Positions 35,157-45,047 of a stretch of DNA of 64,000 nucleotides are shown in pieces. The stretch's first letter is position 1; each line of letters opens with the position of its first letter. A program made the position numbers and the translations under genes. A model generated the notes under the pieces. The model worked only from the letters and a program-made list of their open reading frames with translations. It had not been told where the DNA came from and did no database searches. The DNA comes from Edaphobacter bradus (GTDB lineage: Bacteria > Acidobacteriota > Terriglobia > Terriglobales > Acidobacteriaceae). Where the stretch lies: NCBI RefSeq assembly GCF_025685645.1, contig NZ_JAGSYF010000007.1, forward strand, positions 1 through 64,000, written 5' to 3'.

Positions 35157-35358
35157 TTGACAAGAAAATATCCTGACTAACGGCTTGTCGTCCAAAAACA
35201 CGAAGAAAATGTTGAACACCGAATCGTGTAGTTAATGTTATCCAGATGTAGACCCTACCTGTTTCCAAGATATTATCGGTCGCAAAATGCGTCATGTTGG
35301 CATCCGCAACACAGCCCTTCTCCTGTAGGGAGAATCCTTCGCATTTGTGAGAGAAAAT

Positions 35359-35450
35359 CTTGAAATTTGTGAAATTTTTCTGTTGACAGCCATTCGTTCG
35401 GGGAACTACTGTGACCCGTAAGTCTTCAGAACAAGTTCACAAATTTCAAG
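35359..35450. promoter_or_regulatory. Promoter bracketed by a perfect 15-bp inverted repeat
   Basis: CTTGAAATTTGTGAA (35359-35373) and its exact reverse complement TTCACAAATTTCAAG (35436-35450) lie 62 bp apart. Between them are TTGACA (35383-35388) and TACTGT (35407-35412), 18 bp spacing, a promoter facing the MFS gene. Two identical sites on either side of a promoter suggest a repressor that loops DNA (LacI- or GntR-like), possibly controlling nagB in the other direction too. The regulator is not in the window. Confidence 0.6.
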
Positions 35451-35465
35451 CAGGCGGATTTCCCC

Positions 35466-36830
35466 GTGAGCTTAGGAAAGGAAATTTTGTCAAGCAATTC
35501 GCCACAGTCAAGCGTGAACCTCCCCGTACAATCTCGGAAATCCGGGCGGACTCGGTGGTGGATTGTGTGGACACTCTTTTTTTCAACCGCCATCAACTAC
35601 ATTAGCCGGCAGACATTCTCAGTTTTGTCGCCGGTGATTGCAGCGCAGTCTCACCTCAGCCACGCGGATCTCTCTAAGATCTTTAGTGCGTTTCAGATCT
35701 CCTATGCACTTACTTGGCTTCTGGGGGGGATTTTCCTGGACGCTGTTGGAACTCGGATCGGGTTGACCGTTGCGGTGATCTTCTGGTCCGCGGTGAACAT
35801 CTTAACGGGCCTCGCTAGCTCCGTGTTAGGGTTTGCCATATTTCGATTCATGTTGGGGATTGGAGAAGGCTTCAACTGGCCAGGAGCTAGTAAAGCAGTA
35901 GCAGAGTGGTTTCCAAAGCAAGAGCGCGGCCTTGCTGTGGGGATCTTCGACAGCGGTTCAAGTGTGGGCGGGGCTCTGGCTGCTTTGGCCATTCCCTGGA
36001 TTGCGCTGGCTTTCGGCTGGCGCTGGGCATTTGTCTTTTCAGGAATGCTTGGATTTCTTTGGTTAATCGCGTGGTTGCGCATCTACCATCCGCTCCACCG
36101 TCACCCGCGAGTGACACCGGGGGAGGTTGCTCTTATCCAAGCAGGTAGCACGACCTCAAAGTCTGAAAAACAAGGACTTCAGCGGTGGCTTGATCTGGCC
36201 AAAAATCGGAACGTGTGGGGTATCGCGCTCGGCCGCGCACTCACGGATCCTATTTGGTGGTTCTACGTATTCTGGCTGCCGCAGTATCTAAGCGATGCTC
36301 GAGGATTCAGCCTGCAGCGAATTGCTTTATTTGCCTGGATACCCTTTGTTGCCGCTGATCTCGGCAACATAACCGGTGGTCTTATTTCTGGCTATTGCAT
36401 TCGGAAAGGGATTGCAGTGATCCGAGCCAGGAAATGGGTGTGCGCGATTAGCTGTCTGCCTATCCTCGCCGGCATCCCCGCCGCTCGAGTGCATAGCCCT
36501 TCCTTAGCGCTCGCCCTGATTTGCGTGGCCTTGTGGGGCTACGCTAACTGGGCCACCATGGGGCTCACTTTGCCCTCCGACCTCTTCCCGAATGATGTAG
36601 TTGCCACTGTCACGGGATTCAGTGGACTAGCGGCGGGTCTTGCGGGCGCAGCGTTTACGTTCGCAGTCGGGATATCAGTCGATTGGTTTTCATACCGGCC
36701 CGCGTTTCTGGCTGCCGGGCTGCTCCCCCTCTTGGCGACTGCTTGCGTATTTCTGTTGATCCGTCCGCCGACGGAAAACCCGGAGAAGATGCCGTCGCCG
36801 AAATTCATTGGCGTCTCCACCGGAGACTGA
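35466..36830 (+). CDS. MFS transporter, anion:cation symporter (ExuT/hexuronate-like) family
   Basis: A protein of about 454 residues with 12 membrane segments. It starts WWIVWTLFFSTAINYISRQT and carries the conserved family loop FRFMLGIGEGFNWPGASKAV, AEWFPKQERGLAVGIFDSGS. The second half contains DPIWWFYVFWLPQYLSDARG. ACS-family carriers import sugar acids and other organic anions with protons. The GTG start at 35466 is approximate. It opens a same-strand series (MFS, TonB receptor, PIG-L deacetylase, Gfo/Idh) with gaps of about 60 bp or less, opposite nagB, so the substrate is probably an amino sugar or sugar acid. Confidence 0.88.
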   Translation: MSLGKEILSSNSPQSSVNLPVQSRKSGRTRWWIVWTLFFSTAINYISRQTFSVLSPVIAAQSHLSHADLSKIFSAFQISYALTWLLGGIFLDAVGTRIGLTVAVIFWSAVNILTGLASSVLGFAIFRFMLGIGEGFNWPGASKAVAEWFPKQERGLAVGIFDSGSSVGGALAALAIPWIALAFGWRWAFVFSGMLGFLWLIAWLRIYHPLHRHPRVTPGEVALIQAGSTTSKSEKQGLQRWLDLAKNRNVWGIALGRALTDPIWWFYVFWLPQYLSDARGFSLQRIALFAWIPFVAADLGNITGGLISGYCIRKGIAVIRARKWVCAISCLPILAGIPAARVHSPSLALALICVALWGYANWATMGLTLPSDLFPNDVVATVTGFSGLAAGLAGAAFTFAVGISVDWFSYRPAFLAAGLLPLLATACVFLLIRPPTENPEKMPSPKFIGVSTGD

Positions 36831-36894
36831 TCAGGAAAAGAATCGAGCCGTTTCTGTCCTAGCCCATCTTCAAAGATGCAAGAAGGAGTGTTGC

Positions 36895-39800
36895 ATGCAT
36901 TTGGTTATAGCCCGAACCAATCTCACTGCGCGGCTGAAGCGCTATGCGGTCAGTAGCATATTTCTCCTGTTCTTTTTCGCATTCGGCCTGGCAAGAGGAT
37001 GGTCGCAGCTTGACACGGGGACAATTATAGGTGCCGTGCACGATGGACAAGGTGCCGCAGTTGTCGGAGCCTCTGTCACTATCCGCAATGTTGCCACAGG
37101 CGTGGCCGCCACAACGAGGACGAACAACGACGGAACGTATCAAGTACTATCGCTTATCCCGGGTACCTACTCTGTCGTAGCAACGGCGCAAGGGTTCACT
37201 CCGGCGAGAAATCCGTCGGTCGAGATCCATGTTCAGAGCCGCGCCCAGGTCGATTTCACGCTGGGCGTTGTCGCTGTGCAAGAGCAGATTGAGGTAAATG
37301 CCAGTGGGGTCGAATTGCAGACGCAGTCGGCTGAGGCAGGTCTTGTCGTTGGAGCGCAACAAATAAACGACCTCCCTCTGAACAGTCGGCGCTATGCGGA
37401 TCTTGCGCTGTTGTCGCCGGGCATCTTCAAGAATCCGTCGGTGGCGAATTCAGCCCCGGACCGCTTCAGCTCGAATGGTAATTCAGAGACGCAGAACTAT
37501 TTTGCACTGGATGGTGTGGACAACAACTCTGGGTCGACAAATCTGCAGGAGGGATCAGTGCAGAACGTGCAGCCTCCGCCGGATGCGATTCAGGAGTTCC
37601 GGCTGCAGACGAGGACGTATTCCACGGAGTTTGGAACGTCGGCCGGTGCAGTAGTGAACGCTTCGGTGAAGAGCGGCACAAACCAGTTCCATGGGGATGT
37701 GTTTGAGTTTGCGCGAAACAGCGTGTTGGATTCGAACACATATTTCAATCGTCAAAAGGGAATTCGTAAGGGAACGTTCAGCCAGAATCAGTTTGGCGGC
37801 ACGATCGGTGGGCCCATCTTCCGTGACCATACCTTCTTCTTCGGCGACTACCAGGGGCTTCGAAGTTCCACTGATGTAACAGCGTTTTCCGTGGTGCCTT
37901 CGGCGAAGATGAAGACGGGCGATTTCACGGAGCTTGCGGTGGACAGCAATGGCAAGCCAACGAATGACCCCAACAAATACGCCTACAAACTTCAGAGTCT
38001 CGCAACTGGCCAAACAGGTTGCATTGACTATCACGTCAGCATGGTGATCTCACCATCGTGCCTTGATCCGGTAGGAGTGAAACTCGCCTCTCTCTATCCT
38101 GATCCAAACGATCCGAATGTTCCAGTGTGGACAGGGGCCCCGAATTACAACTACGTATTTCGCTCACCGGCTCAAAACAACTCCGCCGATCTTCGTATCG
38201 ATCACAAACTCCGCGAGAACGATATGATTTTCGGTCGCTACAGCTTTCTGCAGCAACATCGACAGAATCCATTGTGGACTTCAAATCCAATTGCCGGTAA
38301 CGGAAATTCCGGAGCAGACTATGCCATCCGAAACCAGGGGCTTGCGCTAGGATGGACCCATGTCCTTTCCGCGACCGCGGTCAACCAGGCTCGTTTCGGC
38401 TTTCTTCGCGACAATGCCCATAGCAATCCCATAGGGCTCACCTTAGGAGCCTCCAACGCGCCCGACTATGGGTTGACTGGAATCCCCGCATCGCCCTATA
38501 CAGCCGGGGTCCCGCCAATCTGGATCTCTGACTTCGTCAACCTTGGTGTATCCCGTTACCGGCCTCAGTTCCAGGTGTCGCAGGTCTTTCAATTCATCGA
38601 CAACTTTACCAAGCTGATTGGCCAACATAGCCTAATGTTCGGCTATCAATATCACCGCAATTCGGACAACTTCCTGGATCTGCAGGCACCACAGGGCTTT
38701 ATGCAGTCCACTGGAATCTATGCCAATAAGCAAGGGTTCGGATTTGCCGACTTTCTGCTGGGTGATATCGCCTCAACCATCTACAACACGCCGCTTGATG
38801 TGCATCAGTTTTTGCCCGGTCATTCTTTTTTCGCGGAAGACACATGGCGTGTTGCAAAAAACCTGACCGTAAACTACGGCCTGCGATATGAACTCTATGC
38901 ACCAATGTTGAATCGGACAAATGCGGTTGCCAATTTTTCTCCGGCGAACGGAGGGTCTCTCGTTACCGCGGCAGCCGGAGCTCAGAGTTGGCAGGACCGC
39001 TCGCTTATCAAGCCTGACAAAAATAGTTTTGCCCCACGGTTTGGATTTAGCTACCAGCCGGCCGGGAATATTGTTTTCCGTGGCGGATACGGTGTGTTCT
39101 ATCAGTTCATCAACCGTATCGGCTCTGAAGCTCAGCTGTCGCTAAATCAACCGTTCCTGAAGGCGGTACAAGTAACGCAGAGCAGTGGCAGTGTGACGCC
39201 GGTCTTTCAGTTGAAGAACGGTTTTCCGGGAGCGACATATGCAGGCTCGGTGGTTCCTCTGTATCTGCAGAAGAACAACTGGCAGGATCCGAACCAGCGG
39301 ACCAGCTACGTGCAGCAGGCTAGCTTCGGACCACAAGTGCAGGTGTCCTCGAATACGGTGATGGAACTGACTTGGGTCGGAAACTGGGGCAGGAAGATGA
39401 ATCGCCTGCGTAACGCCAATCAGGGCCAGGTGATCGGATATAACTCCCCGAAGCAGGCGATCGTTCAGTTTCCATATGCGAATCTCAACACGGCGACGAC
39501 TGTGATCGCCGGGGCCGGGCAGCATTCGTTCCTGGAGTACGCCACCAACGATGGCAATACGAGCTATCACGCGCTGGAGGCGAGCCTGAGGCGCCAGTAT
39601 ATGAGGGGGTTGGGCTATCAGATCAGTTACACGTGGGCCCACAATATGTCTGACTTTGTCGACAACCTGACGGGAAATTCGACTCCGCAGAATGCTTATG
39701 ACTATGCGCATGAGAAGAGCAATTCGCCCTTTGACCAGAAGCACCGCTTTGTTGCGAGCGGGCTGTGGAAACTGCCGTTCGGCAAGGATGGGCTGATTAT

Positions 39801-40305
39801 GGCGAATGACTCGAAAGCTGCGCGCTTGCTGGGGAACTGGCAGTTGAATGGGATTCTGACACTCCAGACCGGACTTCCGATGAACATTACAGCTCCCGAT
39901 AGCAGCCAAACCGGAGGCAATCATGCTGCCTATGCCAATTGTGTTGCGAATCCTTTTGCCGGGACGACGACGAATCGCGCAGCGATCTCGACGCCGTCGC
40001 CCGCTCCGGGTGTATTCATCAGTCCCAGCGGTTTTTCTATCCCGACTGCGGGGACGTTTGGAACATGCCGCCCTCGGCTTTTCCATGGACCAGGGGCTAG
40101 GAACGTCGATCTCAGCTTGTTCAAGCAGTTTCCGCTGGGAGACGAGCGGAAGTTCGAGTTGCGTTTTGAGTTCTTCAACGCATTCAACCATGCCAACTTT
40201 GCCAATCCCGCGACGAACATGAGCAACACAGCGACTTTCGGGAAGGTGACCTCGACGATCAACGATCCGCGTCAGATTCAGCTTGCGGGCAAGTTTTACT
40301 TCTAA
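36895..40305 (+). CDS. Oar-like TonB-dependent receptor with carboxypeptidase-regulatory-like domain
   Basis: The ATG at 36895 has GAAGGAG seven bases upstream, giving 1136 residues. A signal peptide (ISIFLLFFFAFGLARGWSQ-like, about residues 20-38) is followed by the regulatory-like domain (DTGTIIGAVHDGQGAAVVGA), a plug with INDLPLNSRRYADLALLSPG and YFALDGVDNNSGSTN, and a barrel ending in Phe (LAGKFYF). It is only distantly like the receptor at 7512. Its place between the MFS carrier and the PIG-L deacetylase suggests uptake of a glycan fragment later deacetylated and oxidised. The ligand is inferred only. Confidence 0.9.
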   Translation: MHLVIARTNLTARLKRYAVSSIFLLFFFAFGLARGWSQLDTGTIIGAVHDGQGAAVVGASVTIRNVATGVAATTRTNNDGTYQVLSLIPGTYSVVATAQGFTPARNPSVEIHVQSRAQVDFTLGVVAVQEQIEVNASGVELQTQSAEAGLVVGAQQINDLPLNSRRYADLALLSPGIFKNPSVANSAPDRFSSNGNSETQNYFALDGVDNNSGSTNLQEGSVQNVQPPPDAIQEFRLQTRTYSTEFGTSAGAVVNASVKSGTNQFHGDVFEFARNSVLDSNTYFNRQKGIRKGTFSQNQFGGTIGGPIFRDHTFFFGDYQGLRSSTDVTAFSVVPSAKMKTGDFTELAVDSNGKPTNDPNKYAYKLQSLATGQTGCIDYHVSMVISPSCLDPVGVKLASLYPDPNDPNVPVWTGAPNYNYVFRSPAQNNSADLRIDHKLRENDMIFGRYSFLQQHRQNPLWTSNPIAGNGNSGADYAIRNQGLALGWTHVLSATAVNQARFGFLRDNAHSNPIGLTLGASNAPDYGLTGIPASPYTAGVPPIWISDFVNLGVSRYRPQFQVSQVFQFIDNFTKLIGQHSLMFGYQYHRNSDNFLDLQAPQGFMQSTGIYANKQGFGFADFLLGDIASTIYNTPLDVHQFLPGHSFFAEDTWRVAKNLTVNYGLRYELYAPMLNRTNAVANFSPANGGSLVTAAAGAQSWQDRSLIKPDKNSFAPRFGFSYQPAGNIVFRGGYGVFYQFINRIGSEAQLSLNQPFLKAVQVTQSSGSVTPVFQLKNGFPGATYAGSVVPLYLQKNNWQDPNQRTSYVQQASFGPQVQVSSNTVMELTWVGNWGRKMNRLRNANQGQVIGYNSPKQAIVQFPYANLNTATTVIAGAGQHSFLEYATNDGNTSYHALEASLRRQYMRGLGYQISYTWAHNMSDFVDNLTGNSTPQNAYDYAHEKSNSPFDQKHRFVASGLWKLPFGKDGLIMANDSKAARLLGNWQLNGILTLQTGLPMNITAPDSSQTGGNHAAYANCVANPFAGTTTNRAAISTPSPAPGVFISPSGFSIPTAGTFGTCRPRLFHGPGARNVDLSLFKQFPLGDERKFELRFEFFNAFNHANFANPATNMSNTATFGKVTSTINDPRQIQLAGKFYF

Positions 40306-40366
40306 CAAACCCAACGAAATACCCTGATCGTGTAGAAGCGGGAGGGCCCGCAGGAGAGGACGAACA

Positions 40367-43249
40367 ATGTTCTTTCGTTTAAGTACCTTACTGAAGGTCG
40401 AAATAGCACTTACGGTTCTTAGTGTCTCGTGTTTTGGCCAGGTTGCTGCAACTACGAAGCCAATAGCAGATGGGCGTCTGGAGTCGTGGGAGCTTAGAGA
40501 GGAAGCTCCAGCCGACGCGAACCCGCTTCCTGTCGATCGCGGAGCTGCGGCTTTGTGGCAATCTCTTCGCAAGCTGCACACGCGCGCGAGCATGCTGATG
40601 GTTACCGCACATCCGGACGATGAGGACGGGGCGACGCTCACGTACGAATCACGTGGCGAAGGCGCACGCGTAGCGCTGCTCACGCTGAATCGTGGCGAGA
40701 GCGGCGCCAACGTGATGTCGCCGGATCTCTTCGACGCGCTCGGCCTGGTACGAACAGAGGAATTGTTGGCGGCCGATCGTTACTACGGTGTCGATCAATA
40801 TTGGACGCGTGTCATCAACGACGGATTCTCCAAGACCAAAGAGGAGTCGATGAGCCATTGGACACGCGACCGCGTGCTTGCCGATGCCGTACGAGTCGTA
40901 CGTTTGACCCGCCCGCTTGTGATCTCCTCCGTCTTCATCGGTGGGCCAAGCGATGGACATGGCAATCACCAGGTGGCCGGAGAGATGGCGCAGGAGGTGT
41001 TCCGTTATGCCGGAGATCCAAAGATGTTTCCGGAACAGATTCGAGCCGGTTTGCGCCCATGGTCGCCTCTAAAAGAATACGCAGAGGTACCGCGAGCTCG
41101 TGTCACCGAACAAGGTGTCTATGATTACGCTACACACCATTGGGCGCCCGCACGAGCGTTCGACTACATCCATGAGCAATGGCAGCCCTGGCCACTGGAC
41201 GCGAATGTCATCGTTCCTACAGGTCGGCAGGATCCTATACTCGGTGTTTCATACGCGCAGTTATCTCGCGAGGGTCTTGGCTTCCAAAGATCACAGAATG
41301 GTGGGTCGAGCATTCCAGCCTCTGGCGAAATGTTTAGCAAGTACCATCGTTTCGCTTCTTTGTCTCCTGCTGGAGACAAAGAAGGTTCTTTCTTCGATGG
41401 CATCGATATATCCCTCATGGGAATTGCTAGCCTGGTGAAGAAGGGTGATCCTACTTTCCTGCGCCAGCATCTGCTGGAGATTAACGAATTTGTCGAACAA
41501 GCTATGAAAGAGTTTGACTCTCGTCATCCGGAGAAGACGGCGCCGCTACTGGCTTCCGGGTTGAAGGCTACAACGGCGCTCATCGCAGAGGTCAGCGCGA
41601 GCAATCTCTCCGATGACGAGAAATACGATGTAAACCATGAACTGCGTGTCAAAGAAGCGCAGTTCGAGAAAGCGCTGGGGGAATCGTTTGAGCTATCCAT
41701 TATGCCCACAGTCGCGTCGAATCACGAATCTGACCCACCCATAGCCGGATTCGGTGAAACTCCAGAATCATTCCTGATGGCTATCCCAGGCCAGCAGTTT
41801 GCCGTTAATGTTCATATCGATAATCCGAACTCTACACCTGTCGAATTGGAAAAGGTTGAGTTGTTGACGCGCGAGGATGAGCGCTGGAACGTAACACCGA
41901 CAGAGATCGCCTCATCTATCCTGGTCAACAACAAGCCGGAGAATCACCGTTTTCAGGTAACGGTGCCTCAGGATGCATCCTTTACACGCCCTTATTTCAG
42001 CCGCACGAATGTGGAACAGCCCTACTATGACATTGATGATCAGCAATTTCTGAACCGACCCCTGGCCCCCTATCCACTAACCGCCTGGGCCACGTTCCGC
42101 TATCAAAATGTGGTCTTTAACCTGGGCCGTGTAGTGCAATCCGTCCACCGCATCACGGGGCTCGGAACTGTGATGGAGCCGCTCGTTACCGGTCCGGCGC
42201 TCTCGGTTTCAGTAAGTTCATCCAGAGGCATTCTGCCGCTTACGGCGCAATCCTTTCCTATTGAGGCCAACATACACAGCAATGTGAAGGGTCCGGCGAA
42301 AGGAACTGTGCGGTTGGAATTACCACCAGGATGGACGAGTTCGCCCGCATCGACCGAGTTCTCCACTGACAAAGATGGAGATGATCGATTGGTGCTGTTC
42401 AGCGTCACCCCCTCGCATGTTCGCGAGGAGCCGTACGACGTGACTGTCGTGGCTGAATACAATGGTCATCAGTATCGAGAGGGCTATCAGACTGCAGGGT
42501 ATCGCGGGCTACGCCCCTACAACTTGTACCGGCCTTCGACGTACCGCGTTACCGGCGTCGATGTAAAGATCGCTCCCAAGTTGAATGTTGGTTACGTTAT
42601 GGGCAGCGGAGATAAAGTGCCGCAGGCTCTCGAAAGCCTCGGGGTCAACCTTACGTTCCTTGCTGCGCCCGATCTGGCAAGCGGCAACCTTAGTAAATAC
42701 GACGTGATTCTCTTGGGCGTTCGTACCTATGCGGTGCGAGATGATCTGAGAGCCAATAACAGCCGGCTGCTGGATTACGTGAAAGATGGCGGCGTTGTAG
42801 TCGTCCAATACAACACTCCAGAGTTCGACAAGAACTACGGGCCGTATCCGTACACTATGACGAATGACCCCGAAGAGGTGACTGATGAGGCCTCGAAAGT
42901 AGAGATTCTGGATCCGGATAATCCAGTTTTTCAATGGCCCAATAAGATCGGAGCAAAAGACTTCGAAGGTTGGGTAGCAGAGCGCGGATCGAAATTTATG
43001 AGTAAATGGGATCCGCGCTATCAGCCACTCCTCGAAACCCACGACCCGGAACAGGATCCGCAAAAAGGAGGTCTGCTCTATGCGCGTTATGGCAAGGGCG
43101 CATATGTCTATAACGCGTATGCGTTTTACCGGCAGTTACCGGAAGGCGTGCCCGGAGCTTTTCGCATTTTGGCAAATCTTGTTTCATTGTCGAAGAATCC
43201 GCAATTCAACTCTTCGATGCGCAGTATGAACACCACTAAAGGACAGTGA
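40367..43249 (+). CDS. Large exported PIG-L/LmbE family deacetylase
   Basis: 960 residues with an N-terminal signal sequence (VEIALTVLSVSCFGQVAA). The PIG-L domain follows, with zinc motif AHPDDE (81-86) and the distal HGNH (198-201), which together bind the catalytic zinc. About 600 further residues include beta-sandwich-like repeats and a C-terminal amidotransferase-like fold (LNVGYVMGSGDKVPQALESL, KYDVILLGVRTYAVRDDLRA). PIG-L enzymes remove N-acetyl groups from GlcNAc-containing compounds. Such giant versions are typical of Acidobacteria and Bacteroidetes. Next to nagB and sugar-transport genes, an N-acetyl-sugar substrate is likely. The stop overlaps or abuts the next start. Confidence 0.88.
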   Translation: MFFRLSTLLKVEIALTVLSVSCFGQVAATTKPIADGRLESWELREEAPADANPLPVDRGAAALWQSLRKLHTRASMLMVTAHPDDEDGATLTYESRGEGARVALLTLNRGESGANVMSPDLFDALGLVRTEELLAADRYYGVDQYWTRVINDGFSKTKEESMSHWTRDRVLADAVRVVRLTRPLVISSVFIGGPSDGHGNHQVAGEMAQEVFRYAGDPKMFPEQIRAGLRPWSPLKEYAEVPRARVTEQGVYDYATHHWAPARAFDYIHEQWQPWPLDANVIVPTGRQDPILGVSYAQLSREGLGFQRSQNGGSSIPASGEMFSKYHRFASLSPAGDKEGSFFDGIDISLMGIASLVKKGDPTFLRQHLLEINEFVEQAMKEFDSRHPEKTAPLLASGLKATTALIAEVSASNLSDDEKYDVNHELRVKEAQFEKALGESFELSIMPTVASNHESDPPIAGFGETPESFLMAIPGQQFAVNVHIDNPNSTPVELEKVELLTREDERWNVTPTEIASSILVNNKPENHRFQVTVPQDASFTRPYFSRTNVEQPYYDIDDQQFLNRPLAPYPLTAWATFRYQNVVFNLGRVVQSVHRITGLGTVMEPLVTGPALSVSVSSSRGILPLTAQSFPIEANIHSNVKGPAKGTVRLELPPGWTSSPASTEFSTDKDGDDRLVLFSVTPSHVREEPYDVTVVAEYNGHQYREGYQTAGYRGLRPYNLYRPSTYRVTGVDVKIAPKLNVGYVMGSGDKVPQALESLGVNLTFLAAPDLASGNLSKYDVILLGVRTYAVRDDLRANNSRLLDYVKDGGVVVVQYNTPEFDKNYGPYPYTMTNDPEEVTDEASKVEILDPDNPVFQWPNKIGAKDFEGWVAERGSKFMSKWDPRYQPLLETHDPEQDPQKGGLLYARYGKGAYVYNAYAFYRQLPEGVPGAFRILANLVSLSKNPQFNSSMRSMNTTKGQ

Positions 43250-43251
43250 CA

Positions 43252-44592
43252 ATGATGGATCGACGCAGCTTTGTGAAAGCAATGGCGGGGACCTCCGCGC
43301 TCGCGATGAACGCCCGCGCCTACGCTAAAATTCTCGGCGCCAATGACCGTATACGTATAGGTCAGCTCGGTTGCGGAGCCCGTAGTCACGGCCATGTCCA
43401 TATGGTGCAACTTGCTTCGGCGCGTACGCAAGTAGAAACAGTCGCGGTTTGCGATTTATGGAGCCATGCGCGTGAGCGTCGTGCCGAACAGGTTCGCAAC
43501 GTGTTCGGTGGTCAGCCACTTACTTACAAATACTCCGAAGAAATGTTGATGCGAAAAGATATCGACGGCGTGATGATCGCGACCGGCGATTTCCAGCATG
43601 CGAAGCTTTGTGCCGAGGTGGTCCGTGCGGGTAAGGATTGTTATGTCGAAAAGCCATTCGCAAATACGCTTGAAGACGCCAAGGAAGCCCGGGCCGCGGT
43701 TAAGGCCTCGAAGCAGGTTGTGCAGATGGGGACACAGCATCGCAGCCAACCCTATCAACGTGAAGTTCGCGACATCATTCGCTCCGGTCGCATCGGAAAA
43801 GTCGTCAAGATTGCCCAAGAATGGAATGTCAACATGCAGCGATGGGGGAAACGCCCGGAGGTAAATGAACTGCGCCAAGAGGATACCGACTGGCAACGCT
43901 GGCTGCTCGGAAAACCGTATCAGCCTTTCGATCCGCGCGTGTATCTGGAGTTTCGCTTGTATCGCAAGTTTTCTTCAGGCATCTTCGATCAGTGGATGAG
44001 CCACGCCAGCGACCTTGTGCATCTTTGGACGGACGAAACGCACCCAACCAGCGCAGCGTCGAATGGCGGTATCTATGTCTGGAATGATGGCCGCGAGAAT
44101 CCGGACACCTGCACGGTAGCATTTAACTATCCGCAAGGATTTCTACACACTTTTGCCACTACGTTCGGGAACAGCTATCGCAGTTTCACGCGTATTCAAG
44201 GGACCAAAGGCACCATCGATAATTTCGGTGGAGAAGGTGCATCCCTTTTCATGGTGACCCGCGAAGGCGGGCCTCACGAACCCGACCCCGCGGGCGATGT
44301 GGCGCAGCCGCGGTATACAACCCCTCCAGGTATGGGACCGGCAAGCGATGGTGCCGAGATTGTGCGGGTAACCGGAGCGCCTCAAGCCGATTCAATTGGA
44401 CCGGACGACGACGATTCGTATCACGTGGAAAACTGGCTGCAGGCAATGCGTTCTCGCGGCGAGACAAATGCCAATGTAGACCACGGGTTCTCCCATTCTG
44501 TCGCGTGCATGATGGCCTCGCGCTCCTACTGGAGCGGCAAGCGCGTCTACTGGGATCCGCAGCGAGAGGAAATTGTCGATGAGCCGGTATGA
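43252..44592 (+). CDS. Tat-exported Gfo/Idh/MocA-family oxidoreductase
   Basis: ATG 43252 begins MDRRSFVKAMAGTSALAMNA, a twin-arginine signal (RRSFVK); a GTG at 43246 adds two residues. The NAD(P)-binding fold follows (RIRIGQLGCGARSHGHVHMV) with the EKPF motif (CYVEKPFANTLEDAKEA) and a C-terminal domain with GTQHRSQPYQREVRDIIRSG and GIFDQWMSHASDLVHLW. Exported Gfo/Idh proteins act on glycans in the periplasm; some are glycoside hydrolases of the GH109/GH179 type. Coupled to the PIG-L gene, it probably acts on the same substrate. No terminator is obvious after it. Confidence 0.88.
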   Translation: MMDRRSFVKAMAGTSALAMNARAYAKILGANDRIRIGQLGCGARSHGHVHMVQLASARTQVETVAVCDLWSHARERRAEQVRNVFGGQPLTYKYSEEMLMRKDIDGVMIATGDFQHAKLCAEVVRAGKDCYVEKPFANTLEDAKEARAAVKASKQVVQMGTQHRSQPYQREVRDIIRSGRIGKVVKIAQEWNVNMQRWGKRPEVNELRQEDTDWQRWLLGKPYQPFDPRVYLEFRLYRKFSSGIFDQWMSHASDLVHLWTDETHPTSAASNGGIYVWNDGRENPDTCTVAFNYPQGFLHTFATTFGNSYRSFTRIQGTKGTIDNFGGEGASLFMVTREGGPHEPDPAGDVAQPRYTTPPGMGPASDGAEIVRVTGAPQADSIGPDDDDSYHVENWLQAMRSRGETNANVDHGFSHSVACMMASRSYWSGKRVYWDPQREEIVDEPV

Positions 44593-44956
44593 AGGCGACG
44601 GGTTTGCTTTACAACGCTACAGGCCGTTGCGTGCTTTTCTTGAGTCGCCACAGAGACTAGGAAAAAGAGGGAACCAGCCCGCAACAAAGGTGCATCTACC
44701 GCTCACGGACGTCGTGAGGGCGGAGCGATGGTGAATCATAAGCGGTATTGAAATCAATTACTGGCGCCAGATGAACGCGTAGCCGTAGAAGAAATTTCGG
44801 CTTATGCGTCAACCCACAGTTCCTGACACCGGAATGAGTCTCATGATTCCAGGGAGAACACCTTTCCTCCAATGCGCAATTACTTATGACGCTGAGATAG
44901 GTAACAGGACGCGCTTCCGTCCATTGTATTTTCCGCGGATCGTCAACGAGCGCATC

Positions 44957-45025
44957 ATCGCCAATGCGCTCACCGACAATGGAACGCGAGCCACATGTCT
45001 GTATAGTCGGCATTCCGGACAGATG
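44957..45025. repeat. Dispersed repeat A, copy 3
   Basis: The most divergent copy: CACCGACAATGGAACGCGAG, CCACATGTCTGTATAGTCGG and a CGGACAGATG end. The DNA between 44593 and here shows no gene. Confidence 0.7.
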
Positions 45026-45047
45026 TTTTCCCGCGGGTTCGTTGAAT

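Noticed and set aside
39142..40710. A 522-codon open frame opposite the end of the second TonB receptor and the start of the PIG-L gene
   Set aside because: It is the shadow of two clear genes on the other strand in GC-rich DNA; composition is Arg/Pro-rich with no family resemblance and no ribosome site.
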